Shown: piece after piece, positions 12,032 through 20,018 of the stretch
How positions within the stretch are numbered: position 1 is the stretch's first letter
How the letters are laid out: each line of letters begins with the position of its first letter
From: Sedimentitalea sp042687825
GTDB lineage: Bacteria > Pseudomonadota > Alphaproteobacteria > Rhodobacterales > Rhodobacteraceae
Direction: 5' to 3'
Assembly: GCF_042687825.1 (NCBI RefSeq)
Contig: NZ_JBHUQE010000027.1
Span: 1-36,064, forward strand
DNA: 36,064 nt
Made by a program: the position numbers and the translations under genes
The notes under the pieces: model-generated
Told to the model about the DNA's origin: nothing
Databases searched by the model: none
What the model saw: the letters and a program-made list of their open reading frames with translations, nothing else

Positions 12032-12727
12032 ATGTCCGATGACCGCCTGATCGTCGCCCTCGATGTCGCCAATGCCGTACAGGGTCTGGAATTGACGGAC
12101 CGGTTGGGGGATGCGGTCGGGTTCTACAAGATCGGGCTGGGCATGCTCACCGGGGGTGGTCTGGCCCTGGCCAACGAGCTGAAGCAGGAACATGGCAAGC
12201 GCATCTTTCTGGACATGAAGCTGTTCGATATCGGCGCCACGGTCGAGGCGGCGGTGCGTGGCCTGGCTCAGTTTGACCTGGATTTCCTGACCGTGCATGG
12301 CGATCCGCACGTAGTCGAGGCAGCCAAACAGGGGGCTGCGGGTAGCGGCCTGAAAATTCTCGGCGTCACCATCCTGACATCGTTGGACCGCGCCGATCTG
12401 GATAAGGGACTGATCAAGCCCGGTGACCTGACCGACCTGGTACAGGAACGCGCCGTCAATGCATTCGAGGCCGGTGCCGATGGTGTGATTGCCTCGCCGC
12501 AAGAGGCACGGCTGATCCGGGCCCTGCCTAAAGCGCAGGGCCGCCTGATCGTGACACCCGGCGTGCGGCCCGCCGGCGCTGCGCTGGGCGATCAAAAGCG
12601 AGTCGCCACGCCAGCCAGCGCGATTGCCGATGGGGCCGATCATATCGTGGTCGGGCGTCCGGTCTGGACCGCGGCCGACCCGCGCGCCGCAGCACAAGCG
12701 ATTCTGGACGAAATCGCCGGGCTTTGA
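12032..12727 (+). CDS. pyrF: orotidine 5'-phosphate decarboxylase
   Basis: A 231-residue enzyme for the last step of UMP synthesis: OMP to UMP plus CO2. The catalytic signature FLDMKLFDIGATV is at residues 59-71, with Asp61, Lys63 and Asp66 as the expected charge network. C-terminal phosphate-binding segments (VTPGVRPAG and ADHIVVGRPVW) are present. Length is normal for the bacterial class. The ATG at 12032 has GGAG about 8 bases upstream and starts at the family N-terminus (DDRLIVALDVAN). It is divergent from clpB and followed by a strong terminator hairpin. Confidence 0.97.
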   Translation: MSDDRLIVALDVANAVQGLELTDRLGDAVGFYKIGLGMLTGGGLALANELKQEHGKRIFLDMKLFDIGATVEAAVRGLAQFDLDFLTVHGDPHVVEAAKQGAAGSGLKILGVTILTSLDRADLDKGLIKPGDLTDLVQERAVNAFEAGADGVIASPQEARLIRALPKAQGRLIVTPGVRPAGAALGDQKRVATPASAIADGADHIVVGRPVWTAADPRAAAQAILDEIAGL

Positions 12728-12869
12728 CGCGATCTGTGCCCTCAAAGGCACATGTTATACGTGCAATAGGGCCGGCGCGGTATCGGAGCTTTGATTTTCG
12801 GGCGTTTTGGGTGACCCTACGTCACGAGATACTCCCCGACGAACCTTTTCTTCCTGTGGTTCGTTACCT

Positions 12870-12897
12870 CCCCCCGCCTCAGCAGCGGGGGGTCTTT
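12870..12897 (+). terminator. terminator after pyrF, overlapping the Nudix gene 3' end
   Basis: CCCCCCGC (12870-12877) and GCGGGGGG (12885-12892) form a perfect 8-bp stem followed by TCTTT. A second small hairpin, GGTCTTT/AAAGACC, follows at 12891-12908. The stop codon of the convergent Nudix gene (12879-12881) lies inside the loop. The 140 bp between pyrF and the hairpin hold only a small TGTGCC/GGCACA hairpin. Confidence 0.65.
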
Positions 12898-13319
12898 CCA
12901 GAAAGACCCGGTTTGCAGTCCGGATGTGCCAGGTACAGGCGCACCTGTGTTGTGAAATGCGGCACCGCCATCGGATGTTCGCAAAATTCTCCCGGTGCCA
13001 TCAGTTGCCAGCCCTGGCCCTCGTTGCCGAACCGGATCGAGCCCAGCGCCCGTTCTGGCAGATGCGCGGCAAAGAACCAGACGATTCCGTGCGGTCGGCG
13101 GTAATTGTTGGACCAGACAAGATCGGACTGCTGCAGGACCAGCCCGACCTCTTCGCGGGTTTCACGCAGAGCGCATTGCGCCGGCGTTTCCGACCCTTCA
13201 CGCCCGCCGCCCGGCAGATCCCAATAGTCCGGCCAGGGAATATCCGGCCGGTCATCACGCCGGATGACCAGCAGGTCAGAGCCCAGAAACACGGCCAGTT
13301 TGGCACCGGAAAAAGTCAT
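12879..13319 (-). CDS. Nudix hydrolase
   Basis: A 146-residue Nudix-fold pyrophosphohydrolase. The Nudix box GX5EX7REUXEEXGU is complete: GGGREGSETPAQCALRETRE followed by EVGL. Such enzymes cleave nucleoside diphosphates linked to another moiety; the substrate cannot be told from the sequence. WDLPGGG before the box resembles MutT-like and Ap4A-type members. The ATG at 13319 (MTFSGAKLAVF) is chosen; a GTG at 13349 would add 10 residues, and neither has a strong ribosome site. It is divergent from dinB and convergent with pyrF. Confidence 0.85.
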   Translation of the reverse strand: MTFSGAKLAVFLGSDLLVIRRDDRPDIPWPDYWDLPGGGREGSETPAQCALRETREEVGLVLQQSDLVWSNNYRRPHGIVWFFAAHLPERALGSIRFGNEGQGWQLMAPGEFCEHPMAVPHFTTQVRLYLAHPDCKPGLSGKTPRC

Positions 13320-13420
13320 GTCGGCAAAGCTGCCCTTTTGCAATTGCACTGACGTGCCACGGATATTCGCGTATCATGACAGCGATATATTCAATGGTCG
13401 GTTAATCGGATACCCTCCTC

Positions 13421-14677
13421 ATGCCCAGTTTGTGCCGCGATTGCCTGATCCGCCCCGCAGGCGCCGTGGCGCGCTGCCCGAACTGCGGCAGTCCGCGCGT
13501 ACTGACCCATCCGGAACTGTTCGAACTGTCCATCGCGCATATGGACTGCGATGCCTTCTATGCCTCGGTCGAAAAACGCGACAATCCGGACCTGGCAGAC
13601 AAGCCGGTGATCATCGGCGGCGGCAGGCGCGGTGTCGTGTCCACCGCCTGCTATGTCGCGCGAATCCGCGGTGTGCGCTCGGCGATGCCGATGTTTCAAG
13701 CGTTGAAACTGTGCCCCGATGCGGTGATCGTCAGGCCACGGATGGATGCCTATGTTGACGCCAGCCGGCAGATTCGTGCGATGATGCAGGAGCTGACTCC
13801 GGCGATCGAACCGTTGTCGCTGGACGAAGCCTTTCTCGATCTGCGCGGCACCGCCCGGCTGCATAGCGCTCCGCCGGCGGTGATGCTGGCGCGGCTGGTA
13901 CGGCGAATGCAGGACGAACTGGGCCTGACCGGTTCGATCGGCCTGAGCCACAACAAGTTCCTGGCCAAGGTCGCGTCGGATCTCGACAAGCCGCGCGGGT
14001 TCTCAGTGATCGGCCAGGCCGAAACCGCCGCCTTTCTGAACGACAAGCCGGTGCGGCTGATCTGGGGCATCGGCCCGGCGGCCCAGGCCGCGCTGGAAAA
14101 GGCCGGTATCCGCAGCTTTGCCGACCTGCTGCGCTGGGACCGGGCGGCGCTGACGGCGCGGTTCGGGGCCATGGGGGACCGTTTGTGGCATCTGGCGCGC
14201 GGGCAGGATCGGCGGCGCGTGTCCGCCCATGCGCCGATCAAGTCGATCAGCAACGAGACGACGTTTTTCGAGGACACGAATGACCCCGATCTGCTGGACG
14301 GTCATCTCTGGCGCATGGCGGAAAAGGTGTCGGACCGCGCCAAGGCCAAGGGCATCGCCGGCCGGGTCGTGACGCTGAAACTGAAACGGGCCGATCACAG
14401 CAGCCTGACCCGCCGGCAGGCCCTGCGCGATGCCACCCAGATGGCCGATGCGATCTATCGAACGGCGCGTGGCCTGCTCGGACAAGTTGCCGATCAGGGA
14501 CCGTTCCGGCTGTTGGGCTGCGGTCTGTCCGATTTGTGCCCGGACTCCGAAGCGGAGAAATCCGGCGATCTGCTGGATCCGGATGCCGGCCGCCGCGGCC
14601 GCGCCGAACGCGCCACGGACGCCATCCGCCGGCGGTTCGGGGCCAAGGCAATCGTCAAGGGCCGGGCCCTGCGCTGA
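13421..14677 (+). CDS. dinB: DNA polymerase IV (Y family) with N-terminal zinc-ribbon-like motif
   Basis: A 418-residue translesion polymerase. Palm catalytic residues are visible: Asp42 in HMDCDAFYASVE and Asp135-Glu136 in SLDEAFLD. Helix-hairpin-helix thumb region (LIWGIGPAAQAALEKAG) and the little-finger domain (SISNETTFFED, VTLKLKRADHSSLTR) follow. About 35 extra N-terminal residues hold Cys5, Cys8, Cys19 and Cys22 (CxxC-X10-CxxC), likely to bind zinc. E. coli DinB lacks this extension. No beta-clamp QL motif is obvious at the C-terminus, which ends in IVKGRALR. No alphaproteobacterial LexA box (GTTC-N7-GTTC) is seen in the 100 bp upstream. Confidence 0.93.
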   Translation: MPSLCRDCLIRPAGAVARCPNCGSPRVLTHPELFELSIAHMDCDAFYASVEKRDNPDLADKPVIIGGGRRGVVSTACYVARIRGVRSAMPMFQALKLCPDAVIVRPRMDAYVDASRQIRAMMQELTPAIEPLSLDEAFLDLRGTARLHSAPPAVMLARLVRRMQDELGLTGSIGLSHNKFLAKVASDLDKPRGFSVIGQAETAAFLNDKPVRLIWGIGPAAQAALEKAGIRSFADLLRWDRAALTARFGAMGDRLWHLARGQDRRRVSAHAPIKSISNETTFFEDTNDPDLLDGHLWRMAEKVSDRAKAKGIAGRVVTLKLKRADHSSLTRRQALRDATQMADAIYRTARGLLGQVADQGPFRLLGCGLSDLCPDSEAEKSGDLLDPDAGRRGRAERATDAIRRRFGAKAIVKGRALR

Positions 14678-14750
14678 GCCGGCGGCAGTTCGGCCGCCTC
14701 AGAAAGGTCGCCGGCCACGAACGGTCGGCCACCGCGCACCCGGTGCTGTC

Positions 14751-15929
14751 TCAGCCGGGGCTCATGCCCCGCAGCCGTTCCGAGCGGCGGCGCAGCATTT
14801 CGACCACGGTCAGCAAGGCAATCGAAATCACCACCAGGATGGTCGCAACCGCCAGGATCGTCGGGCTGATCTGTTCGCGCAGGCCGGTGAACATCTGCCA
14901 GGGCAGGGTTTTCTGTCCCGCCGAGCCGACGAACAACACGACAACCACCTCGTCAAACGAGGTGATAAAGGCAAACAGCGCCCCGGAAATCACGCCGGGC
15001 AGGATCAGCGGCATCTGCACACGAAAGAACGTGGTGACCGGATTGGCCCCCATGTTTGCCGCGGCGCGGGTCAGCGAGCGGTCGAACCCGACCAGCGTTG
15101 CCGTCACGGTGATGATGACAAAGGGAATACCCAGCGCGGCATGCGCCAGCACCACGCCGAAATAGGTGCCCTGCAATCCGATGCGCGAGTAAAAGAAATA
15201 CATGCCCGCGGCCGAGATGATCAGCGGCACGATCATCGGCGAGATCAGGGTCGCCATGATCGCCCGCCGGAACGGCACGTGCGGCTGGCTCAGGCCGATG
15301 GCCGCCAGCGTGCCGAAACTGACCGACAACAATGTTGCTGCCGGCGCGATCAGGATCGAATTGCGCAGCGCGTTCTGCCAGTCGGAACTGGTAAAGAAGT
15401 CCTGATAATGTTTGAGGGAATAGCCAGCCGGATCGAAACGCAGCATCTCGGGTGTGAAAGTAAAGAAGTCCTCGGCGTTGAAGCTGAGCGGCATCACCAC
15501 CAGGATCGGCGTGATCAGAAAGACGAAAATGGCACCGCAAATCACCCGAAAGGTAAAATGCCACAGGACCTGTCCAGGGGTCAGGTAGGGCGCGAGTCTG
15601 GCGCGATAGCGGCCTTCGAACAGCCAATAGCTGAACCAGCCAAAGAACCAGCCAAACGCCGCGCCGATCACCGCGCCCGGCAGGCCGGCCATGACGAAAC
15701 CGGCGACCAGCAGCAGGACCATCAGACCCCAGCGGCCGACGCGCTCGTTCTTTAGAACCTGCGTCAGGACAAAAGCGATGCCGGCCATCAGGGCCGCGCC
15801 GATCAGCACCCCCAGAACCGAGCTGCCCTGCGAGGTGCCGACCAGCAGTCCGGCAAAAGCGCCGGCGGCGGCCACGACGGGCACGTAGAACGAGATCGGG
15901 GTGCGGGATATGGGTGTCAGTGCGGCCAT
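14751..15929 (-). CDS. ABC transporter permease (PotC-like, N-terminally extended), cassette 1
   Basis: A 392-residue inner-membrane permease of the spermidine/putrescine (PotC) class. The C-terminal 270 residues are a canonical permease with the ATPase-contact EAA loop (RAAANMGANPVTTFFRVQMPLILPG). The first 120 residues are extra: about four more hydrophobic segments (near residues 13-32, 38-56, 66-84 and 84-104) before the usual first helix. The ATG at 15929 follows the stop of the preceding permease by 4 bp with GGGGGG upstream; an overlapping upstream start is less likely. Last gene of the minus-strand operon. Substrate is inferred from family only. Confidence 0.88.
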   Translation of the reverse strand: MAALTPISRTPISFYVPVVAAAGAFAGLLVGTSQGSSVLGVLIGAALMAGIAFVLTQVLKNERVGRWGLMVLLLVAGFVMAGLPGAVIGAAFGWFFGWFSYWLFEGRYRARLAPYLTPGQVLWHFTFRVICGAIFVFLITPILVVMPLSFNAEDFFTFTPEMLRFDPAGYSLKHYQDFFTSSDWQNALRNSILIAPAATLLSVSFGTLAAIGLSQPHVPFRRAIMATLISPMIVPLIISAAGMYFFYSRIGLQGTYFGVVLAHAALGIPFVIITVTATLVGFDRSLTRAAANMGANPVTTFFRVQMPLILPGVISGALFAFITSFDEVVVVLFVGSAGQKTLPWQMFTGLREQISPTILAVATILVVISIALLTVVEMLRRRSERLRGMSPG

Positions 15930-15933
15930 TGTC

Positions 15934-17208
15934 TCAGCCCCCCAGCTTGACGTTGTCGATACCAACGATCTTGTCATAGGCGTAGTAGAGCAACAGCACG
16001 ACCGCCAGCAGGATCGAGCCGAGCGCCGCCGCCAGCCCCCAGTTCAGCGAACTGGAAATATGATAGGCGATGCGGTTCGAGATGAAGGTACCGGTGTTGC
16101 CGCCGACAATTTCCGGCGTGATGTAATAGCCGATCGACAGGATAAAGACCAAGATCGAGCCGGCGCCGATGCCCGGCACCGATTGTGGAAAATAGACCCG
16201 CCAGAAGGCGGTCCAGTTGGTCGCGCCCAGCGACTTGGCGGCGCGCACATAGGTCTGTGGAATGGTCTGCATCACCGAATACATCGGCAGGATCATGAAG
16301 GGCAGCAGGATATGGGTCATCGCCACGATCGTGCCGAACTGGTTGTTGATCATCACCAGCCGCGCGTCATCGGCCACCAGACCCAGCCAAACCAGCGTGT
16401 CGTTGATCACGCCCTGCTGCTGCAGCATCACCTTCCAGGCCGATGTGCGCACCAAAAGCGAAGTCCAGAACGGCAGCAGAACCAGGATCATCAGCAGGTT
16501 GGCGGATCGTGTGGGCAGGTTGGCCAGAATCCACGCCACCGGATAGCCCAGCAGGATGCATGATCCGGTAATCACCAGGCTCATGAACAGCGTGCGGGCA
16601 AACAGCTTGAGATAGATCTGCTGGTTCTCGGGCCGCTGTTCGGCGCCATCGGCACCTTTCTGCATGTCCACCGCGTTCAGGAAATACCCGCTGGTATAGG
16701 AGGGCGAATAGGTCTTGATGGTGCGCCAGATCTCGATTTCGCCCCAATCCTTGTCGATATCGATAAAGGCATCCTTGAACGAGATGTCGGCATCCAGATC
16801 CATGCGCTTGACCTTGCGGCCTGATTTGCGGAACAGCGAGGACGCGCCGGTCAATTCGTAGTTCAGCCGCGACCCGAGCCGCGTGTGGGTCTTGGCGGCA
16901 ACCGCGACCTGCAGATCTGCCGCCAGGGCCGCATAGACCGCCTCGTCGGGCAAAGTGCCCGAGGCCGGGTCCCAGTCGGCCAGCGCCTCGACCGTTTCAG
17001 GTATCGTGTCGGCAACGATCTGGTTTTCCACCGACCGGAACAGCATGTCGGCAATCGGCAGGATGAATGTCAGCAGGACAAAGATCAGCAGCGGCGCGAT
17101 CAGCGCCAGCGCACGCAATTTCTGCATCCGCAGCGCCCGCGAAAGGCTGCGCTTGAGCGGCGTGCCATCCGCGGCGAGTACGGGACCGTTTGTCGTTTGA
17201 TCGCTCAT
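15934..17208 (-). CDS. ABC transporter permease (PotB-like, large periplasmic insert), cassette 1
   Basis: A 424-residue permease, PotB/PotH class. One helix (about residues 34-57) is followed by some 140 mostly polar residues (58-200, ENQIVADTIPETVE to PENQQIYLK) before the next membrane helix, far longer than the short loop of E. coli PotB (about 285 residues in total). The insert is predicted periplasmic. The EAA loop (RAAKSLGATNWTAFWRVYFPQ) is intact. Start taken at the ATG of MSDQTTN (17208) with GGA 7-10 bases upstream; an ATG 12 bp earlier is possible. It is separated from the binding-protein gene by a strong hairpin. Confidence 0.88.
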   Translation of the reverse strand: MSDQTTNGPVLAADGTPLKRSLSRALRMQKLRALALIAPLLIFVLLTFILPIADMLFRSVENQIVADTIPETVEALADWDPASGTLPDEAVYAALAADLQVAVAAKTHTRLGSRLNYELTGASSLFRKSGRKVKRMDLDADISFKDAFIDIDKDWGEIEIWRTIKTYSPSYTSGYFLNAVDMQKGADGAEQRPENQQIYLKLFARTLFMSLVITGSCILLGYPVAWILANLPTRSANLLMILVLLPFWTSLLVRTSAWKVMLQQQGVINDTLVWLGLVADDARLVMINNQFGTIVAMTHILLPFMILPMYSVMQTIPQTYVRAAKSLGATNWTAFWRVYFPQSVPGIGAGSILVFILSIGYYITPEIVGGNTGTFISNRIAYHISSSLNWGLAAALGSILLAVVLLLYYAYDKIVGIDNVKLGG

Positions 17209-17269
17209 CTTGCTGTCCATTCCCTGCTAGGCGGCGCCCCGGTTGGATCCGAAAGCGTGGCTTTGGGCT

Positions 17270-17293
17270 CCGAAGGCGGCGCACCGCCTTCGG
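17270..17293 (-). other. intercistronic hairpin after the cassette-1 binding-protein gene
   Basis: CCGAAGGCGG and CCGCCTTCGG form a perfect 10-bp stem with a 4-nt loop, between the binding-protein stop (17313) and the permease start. No T tract follows. In many ABC operons such a hairpin protects the upstream binding-protein mRNA and sets its excess over the permeases. Confidence 0.6.
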
Positions 17294-17312
17294 GTTGGTT
17301 CAGGTCGCCGGC

Positions 17313-18419
17313 TTACTTGGCCAGCCAGGCCTGGAACTTGGCGTCGATATCGTCGCGATAATCGGCCCAGAACTCAAAGTTGTAGAGCAGCGTGTTCTTG
17401 GCGTTGGCCGGATCGGTCGGCATGTGCGGTGCCATGTCGATACCCAGATCGGCATGCTTGCCCACCAACGGAGCCGATGACGCGCGGGCCGGGCCATAGC
17501 TGATATACTTGGCCTGATCTGCCAGACGTTGTGTGTCCGTGGCGAATTTCAGGAAATCCACGACGCGCGCCAGGCGGTCTTCGGGCAGGCCGGCGGGAAT
17601 GATCCAGCCGTCCAGGTCATAGACCTGCCAGTCCCAGAGCATGGCAACCGGCTGGTTCTGTTCTTCGATCACGCTGAACAGGCGGCCGTTATAGGTCGAC
17701 CCCATCACGACCTCGCCATCGGCCAATAGCTGTGGCGTGTCAGCACCTGCCGACCACCAGATCACGTCGTCCTTGATGGTGTCCAGCTTGGCCAGTGCCC
17801 GTTCCTGACCCTCTTCGGTTTCAAGAACATCATAGACCTCTTCCTTGGCAACACCGTCACACAGCAACGCCCATTCCATGTTGTTCAGCGGGCGCTTCTC
17901 CAGCGACCGTTTGCCGGGATAAGCCTCGGTGTCGAAAATGGCGCAAACGCTGGTCGGCGGCGTGTCGCCCACCAGATCCGTGCGATAGCCAAATGTGGTC
18001 GAATAGACGATCTGGGGAATAAAGCAGTCCCCCACCATCGTGTCGCCAAAATCCTCGGTGGCCGGCGTGCCGTCGGGTGCCGATTCAAGCATGGTATCGA
18101 AATCGATTTCCACCGCCAGCCCTTCGTCGCACAGGCGCAGCGAAGAGGCCGCAGTCACGTCCACGAGGTCCCAGGTCACGTTGCCCGCTTCGTTCATCGC
18201 GCGCAGTTTCGCCACGGCCTCGGCCGAGCTTTCGTCCCAGATGACGTTCACCTCGGGGTGCATTTCCTGGTACGGTTTGACATAGGCGTTCAGCTGCGAG
18301 GCCTGATAAGCGCCGCCCCAGGAAACGACCGTCATGTCGTTGGCCATGTCAGCCGCATTTACCAGGCCGGTGCTAAGACTCAGCGCTGCTGTCGCCAGAA
18401 TAGTCTTTGTCAGTTTCAT
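17313..18419 (-). CDS. periplasmic substrate-binding protein (PotD/PotF family), cassette 1
   Basis: A 368-residue secreted binding protein with signal peptide MKLTKTILATAALSLSTGLVNA, cut before ADMAND. It belongs to the spermidine/putrescine-binding class (SWGGAYQASQLNAYVKPYQ, then alternate lobes ending with VDFLKFATDTQRLADQ and AKNTLLYNFEFW). The two conserved lobes are complete. The ATG has AGGGAG about 10 bases upstream. It lies 131 bp after the ATPase stop; that gap holds a bulged GACGG/CCGTC hairpin and no gene. Ligand unknown; polyamine is the family-level inference. Confidence 0.88.
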   Translation of the reverse strand: MKLTKTILATAALSLSTGLVNAADMANDMTVVSWGGAYQASQLNAYVKPYQEMHPEVNVIWDESSAEAVAKLRAMNEAGNVTWDLVDVTAASSLRLCDEGLAVEIDFDTMLESAPDGTPATEDFGDTMVGDCFIPQIVYSTTFGYRTDLVGDTPPTSVCAIFDTEAYPGKRSLEKRPLNNMEWALLCDGVAKEEVYDVLETEEGQERALAKLDTIKDDVIWWSAGADTPQLLADGEVVMGSTYNGRLFSVIEEQNQPVAMLWDWQVYDLDGWIIPAGLPEDRLARVVDFLKFATDTQRLADQAKYISYGPARASSAPLVGKHADLGIDMAPHMPTDPANAKNTLLYNFEFWADYRDDIDAKFQAWLAK

Positions 18420-18550
18420 TCAGGCATTCTCCCTGTTTCATTCACTTTTTATAGTTCGCCCGTCGTCGTGAGTGGGTGAGGCCGGCCTGACGGGCAACCG
18501 TCCGGCCCCGGTTTTCATCGTTCCGGCAACGCGCAACGACGTGTATGCGG

Positions 18551-19744
18551 CTACGCATCCAGCGCGCGGCAATCTTCGGGCAGCCAACCTATCTCGATCT
18601 GCGTACCCGGCTGCAAACGCACCTGGTCCGGCGCGTTGCGGGTCTTGATGATGAAATCCTCGTTTCCGGCCACCCGCAGACGGGTCCGGAAAATGTCACC
18701 CATATAGATGAACTCGAGCACCTCGGCCTTGAGCGTATGCACACCCTCTTGCAGACGGTCCTTGTTGTATTCCACCCGCTCCGGGCGGATCGACACGCGG
18801 GTACGCTCGCCCGGCTGGCTGACATTGACCGGCTTGCAGTCGATCAGTTCGCCGTCGTCCAGCCGCACCAGGGCGATATCGCCCTTGATCTCCTTGACGA
18901 CGCCTTCCAGTGTGTTGTTTTCGCCGATGAACTGGGCGACGAAACTGTTTTCCGGAGCTTCGTACAACTGATCCGGCGGGGCCAGCTGCTGGATCCGCCC
19001 ATCGTCAAATACCGCCACGCGGTCGGACATGGTCAGCGCCTCGGTCTGGTCATGGGTCACATAGACCACCGTGATGCCCAGATCGTCGGCGATGCGCTTG
19101 ATTTCGAACTGCATATGTTCGCGCAACTGCTTGTCCAGCGCGCCCAACGGTTCGTCCATCAGAACCAGTTCAGCCTCGAACACCAGGGCCCGGGCCAGCG
19201 CGATCCGCTGTTGCTGACCGCCTGACAATTGCGCCGGGCGACGGCCACCAAAGGCACCCATCTGCACCATGTCCAGCGCCCGCTGAACCTTTTTCTCGCG
19301 CTCGGATTTGCCCATCTTGCGCACTTCCAGCGGAAAGGACAGATTTTCAGCCACCGTCATATGCGGGAACAGCGCATAGTTCTGGAACACCATGCCGATG
19401 CCCCGTTTGTGCGGCGGGATGTTGTTGATCGACACACCGTCCAGACGAATGTCGCCATGGGTTGCGGTCTCGAACCCCGCCAGCATCATCAGACAGGTGG
19501 TCTTGCCAGAGCCTGACGGACCGAGCATTGTCAGGAATTCGCCCTTTGGCATGATCAGATTCAGATCTTTGACGACGAGATTCTCGCCATCATAGCTCTT
19601 TTGGACGCGTTCGAATTCAACGAACGCACCTTCGCTTTGTGTGTCAGCCAAATCGGCTCCCCTTGGACTTTTCGCAGTATGTTCTGCGTTTTGATCCGCA
19701 ATTGTATGCACATCAGATGGCTTACTGGCAACAGACTCGCGCAA
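18551..19744 (-). CDS. ABC transporter ATPase (PotA-like), cassette 1
   Basis: A 397-residue ATPase that powers the cassette. Walker A GPSGSGKTT (75-83), Q-loop VFQNYALFPH, signature LSGGQQQR (173-180), Walker B ELVLMDEP (192-199), switch histidine in YVTHDQTEA, and a C-terminal TOBE-like region. The first 40 residues are not conserved. The longest frame begins with a TTG (19744); no ATG precedes MPKGEF, and a GTG at 19711 is also possible, so the start is uncertain. First gene of the minus-strand operon ATPase, binding protein, permease, permease. Confidence 0.88.
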   Translation of the reverse strand: MRESVASKPSDVHTIADQNAEHTAKSPRGADLADTQSEGAFVEFERVQKSYDGENLVVKDLNLIMPKGEFLTMLGPSGSGKTTCLMMLAGFETATHGDIRLDGVSINNIPPHKRGIGMVFQNYALFPHMTVAENLSFPLEVRKMGKSEREKKVQRALDMVQMGAFGGRRPAQLSGGQQQRIALARALVFEAELVLMDEPLGALDKQLREHMQFEIKRIADDLGITVVYVTHDQTEALTMSDRVAVFDDGRIQQLAPPDQLYEAPENSFVAQFIGENNTLEGVVKEIKGDIALVRLDDGELIDCKPVNVSQPGERTRVSIRPERVEYNKDRLQEGVHTLKAEVLEFIYMGDIFRTRLRVAGNEDFIIKTRNAPDQVRLQPGTQIEIGWLPEDCRALDA

Positions 19745-19886
19745 TTTCTGTCAATTGCTCCCATTTCCGGATCGCTTTGCCTATAACCCGATACGGCGTT
19801 GGGTCGCATAAGCCAAAGTACCCACAACCCAGACGATTGCTCGGCGATTCGGGGTATGACGATTGGCCGATGTGAGGAGTGTTGCG

Positions 19887-20018
19887 ATGGTTGAATTTGG
19901 CGTGCGATTCGCAAGCCTTGGCTGCAGTAGCAGTGGCCAGGTAACTGACGCGTATCGCTGGCCCCGGGTCGGTGGGGCGGTCTGTCGGGGAGATGCTTTG
20001 AGACGGACCTTGCAATGA
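19887..20018 (+). CDS. candidate 43-residue small protein overlapping argE start
   Basis: ATG at 19887 preceded by GAGGAG seven bases upstream, the best ribosome site in this interval. The ORF runs 43 codons to a TGA at 20016-20018, which overlaps the argE start ATG (ATGA), so the two could be translationally coupled. The predicted product begins MVEFGVRFASLGCSSSGQ and matches no family I recognise. G/C at third positions is about 57%, lower than neighbouring genes, so it may instead be a leader ORF or chance. Confidence 0.35.
   Translation: MVEFGVRFASLGCSSSGQVTDAYRWPRVGGAVCRGDALRRTLQ

Noticed and set aside
13350..13420. A LexA (SOS) box before dinB
   Set aside because: No GTTC-N7-GTTC or GAAC-N7-GAAC pattern is present in this stretch.
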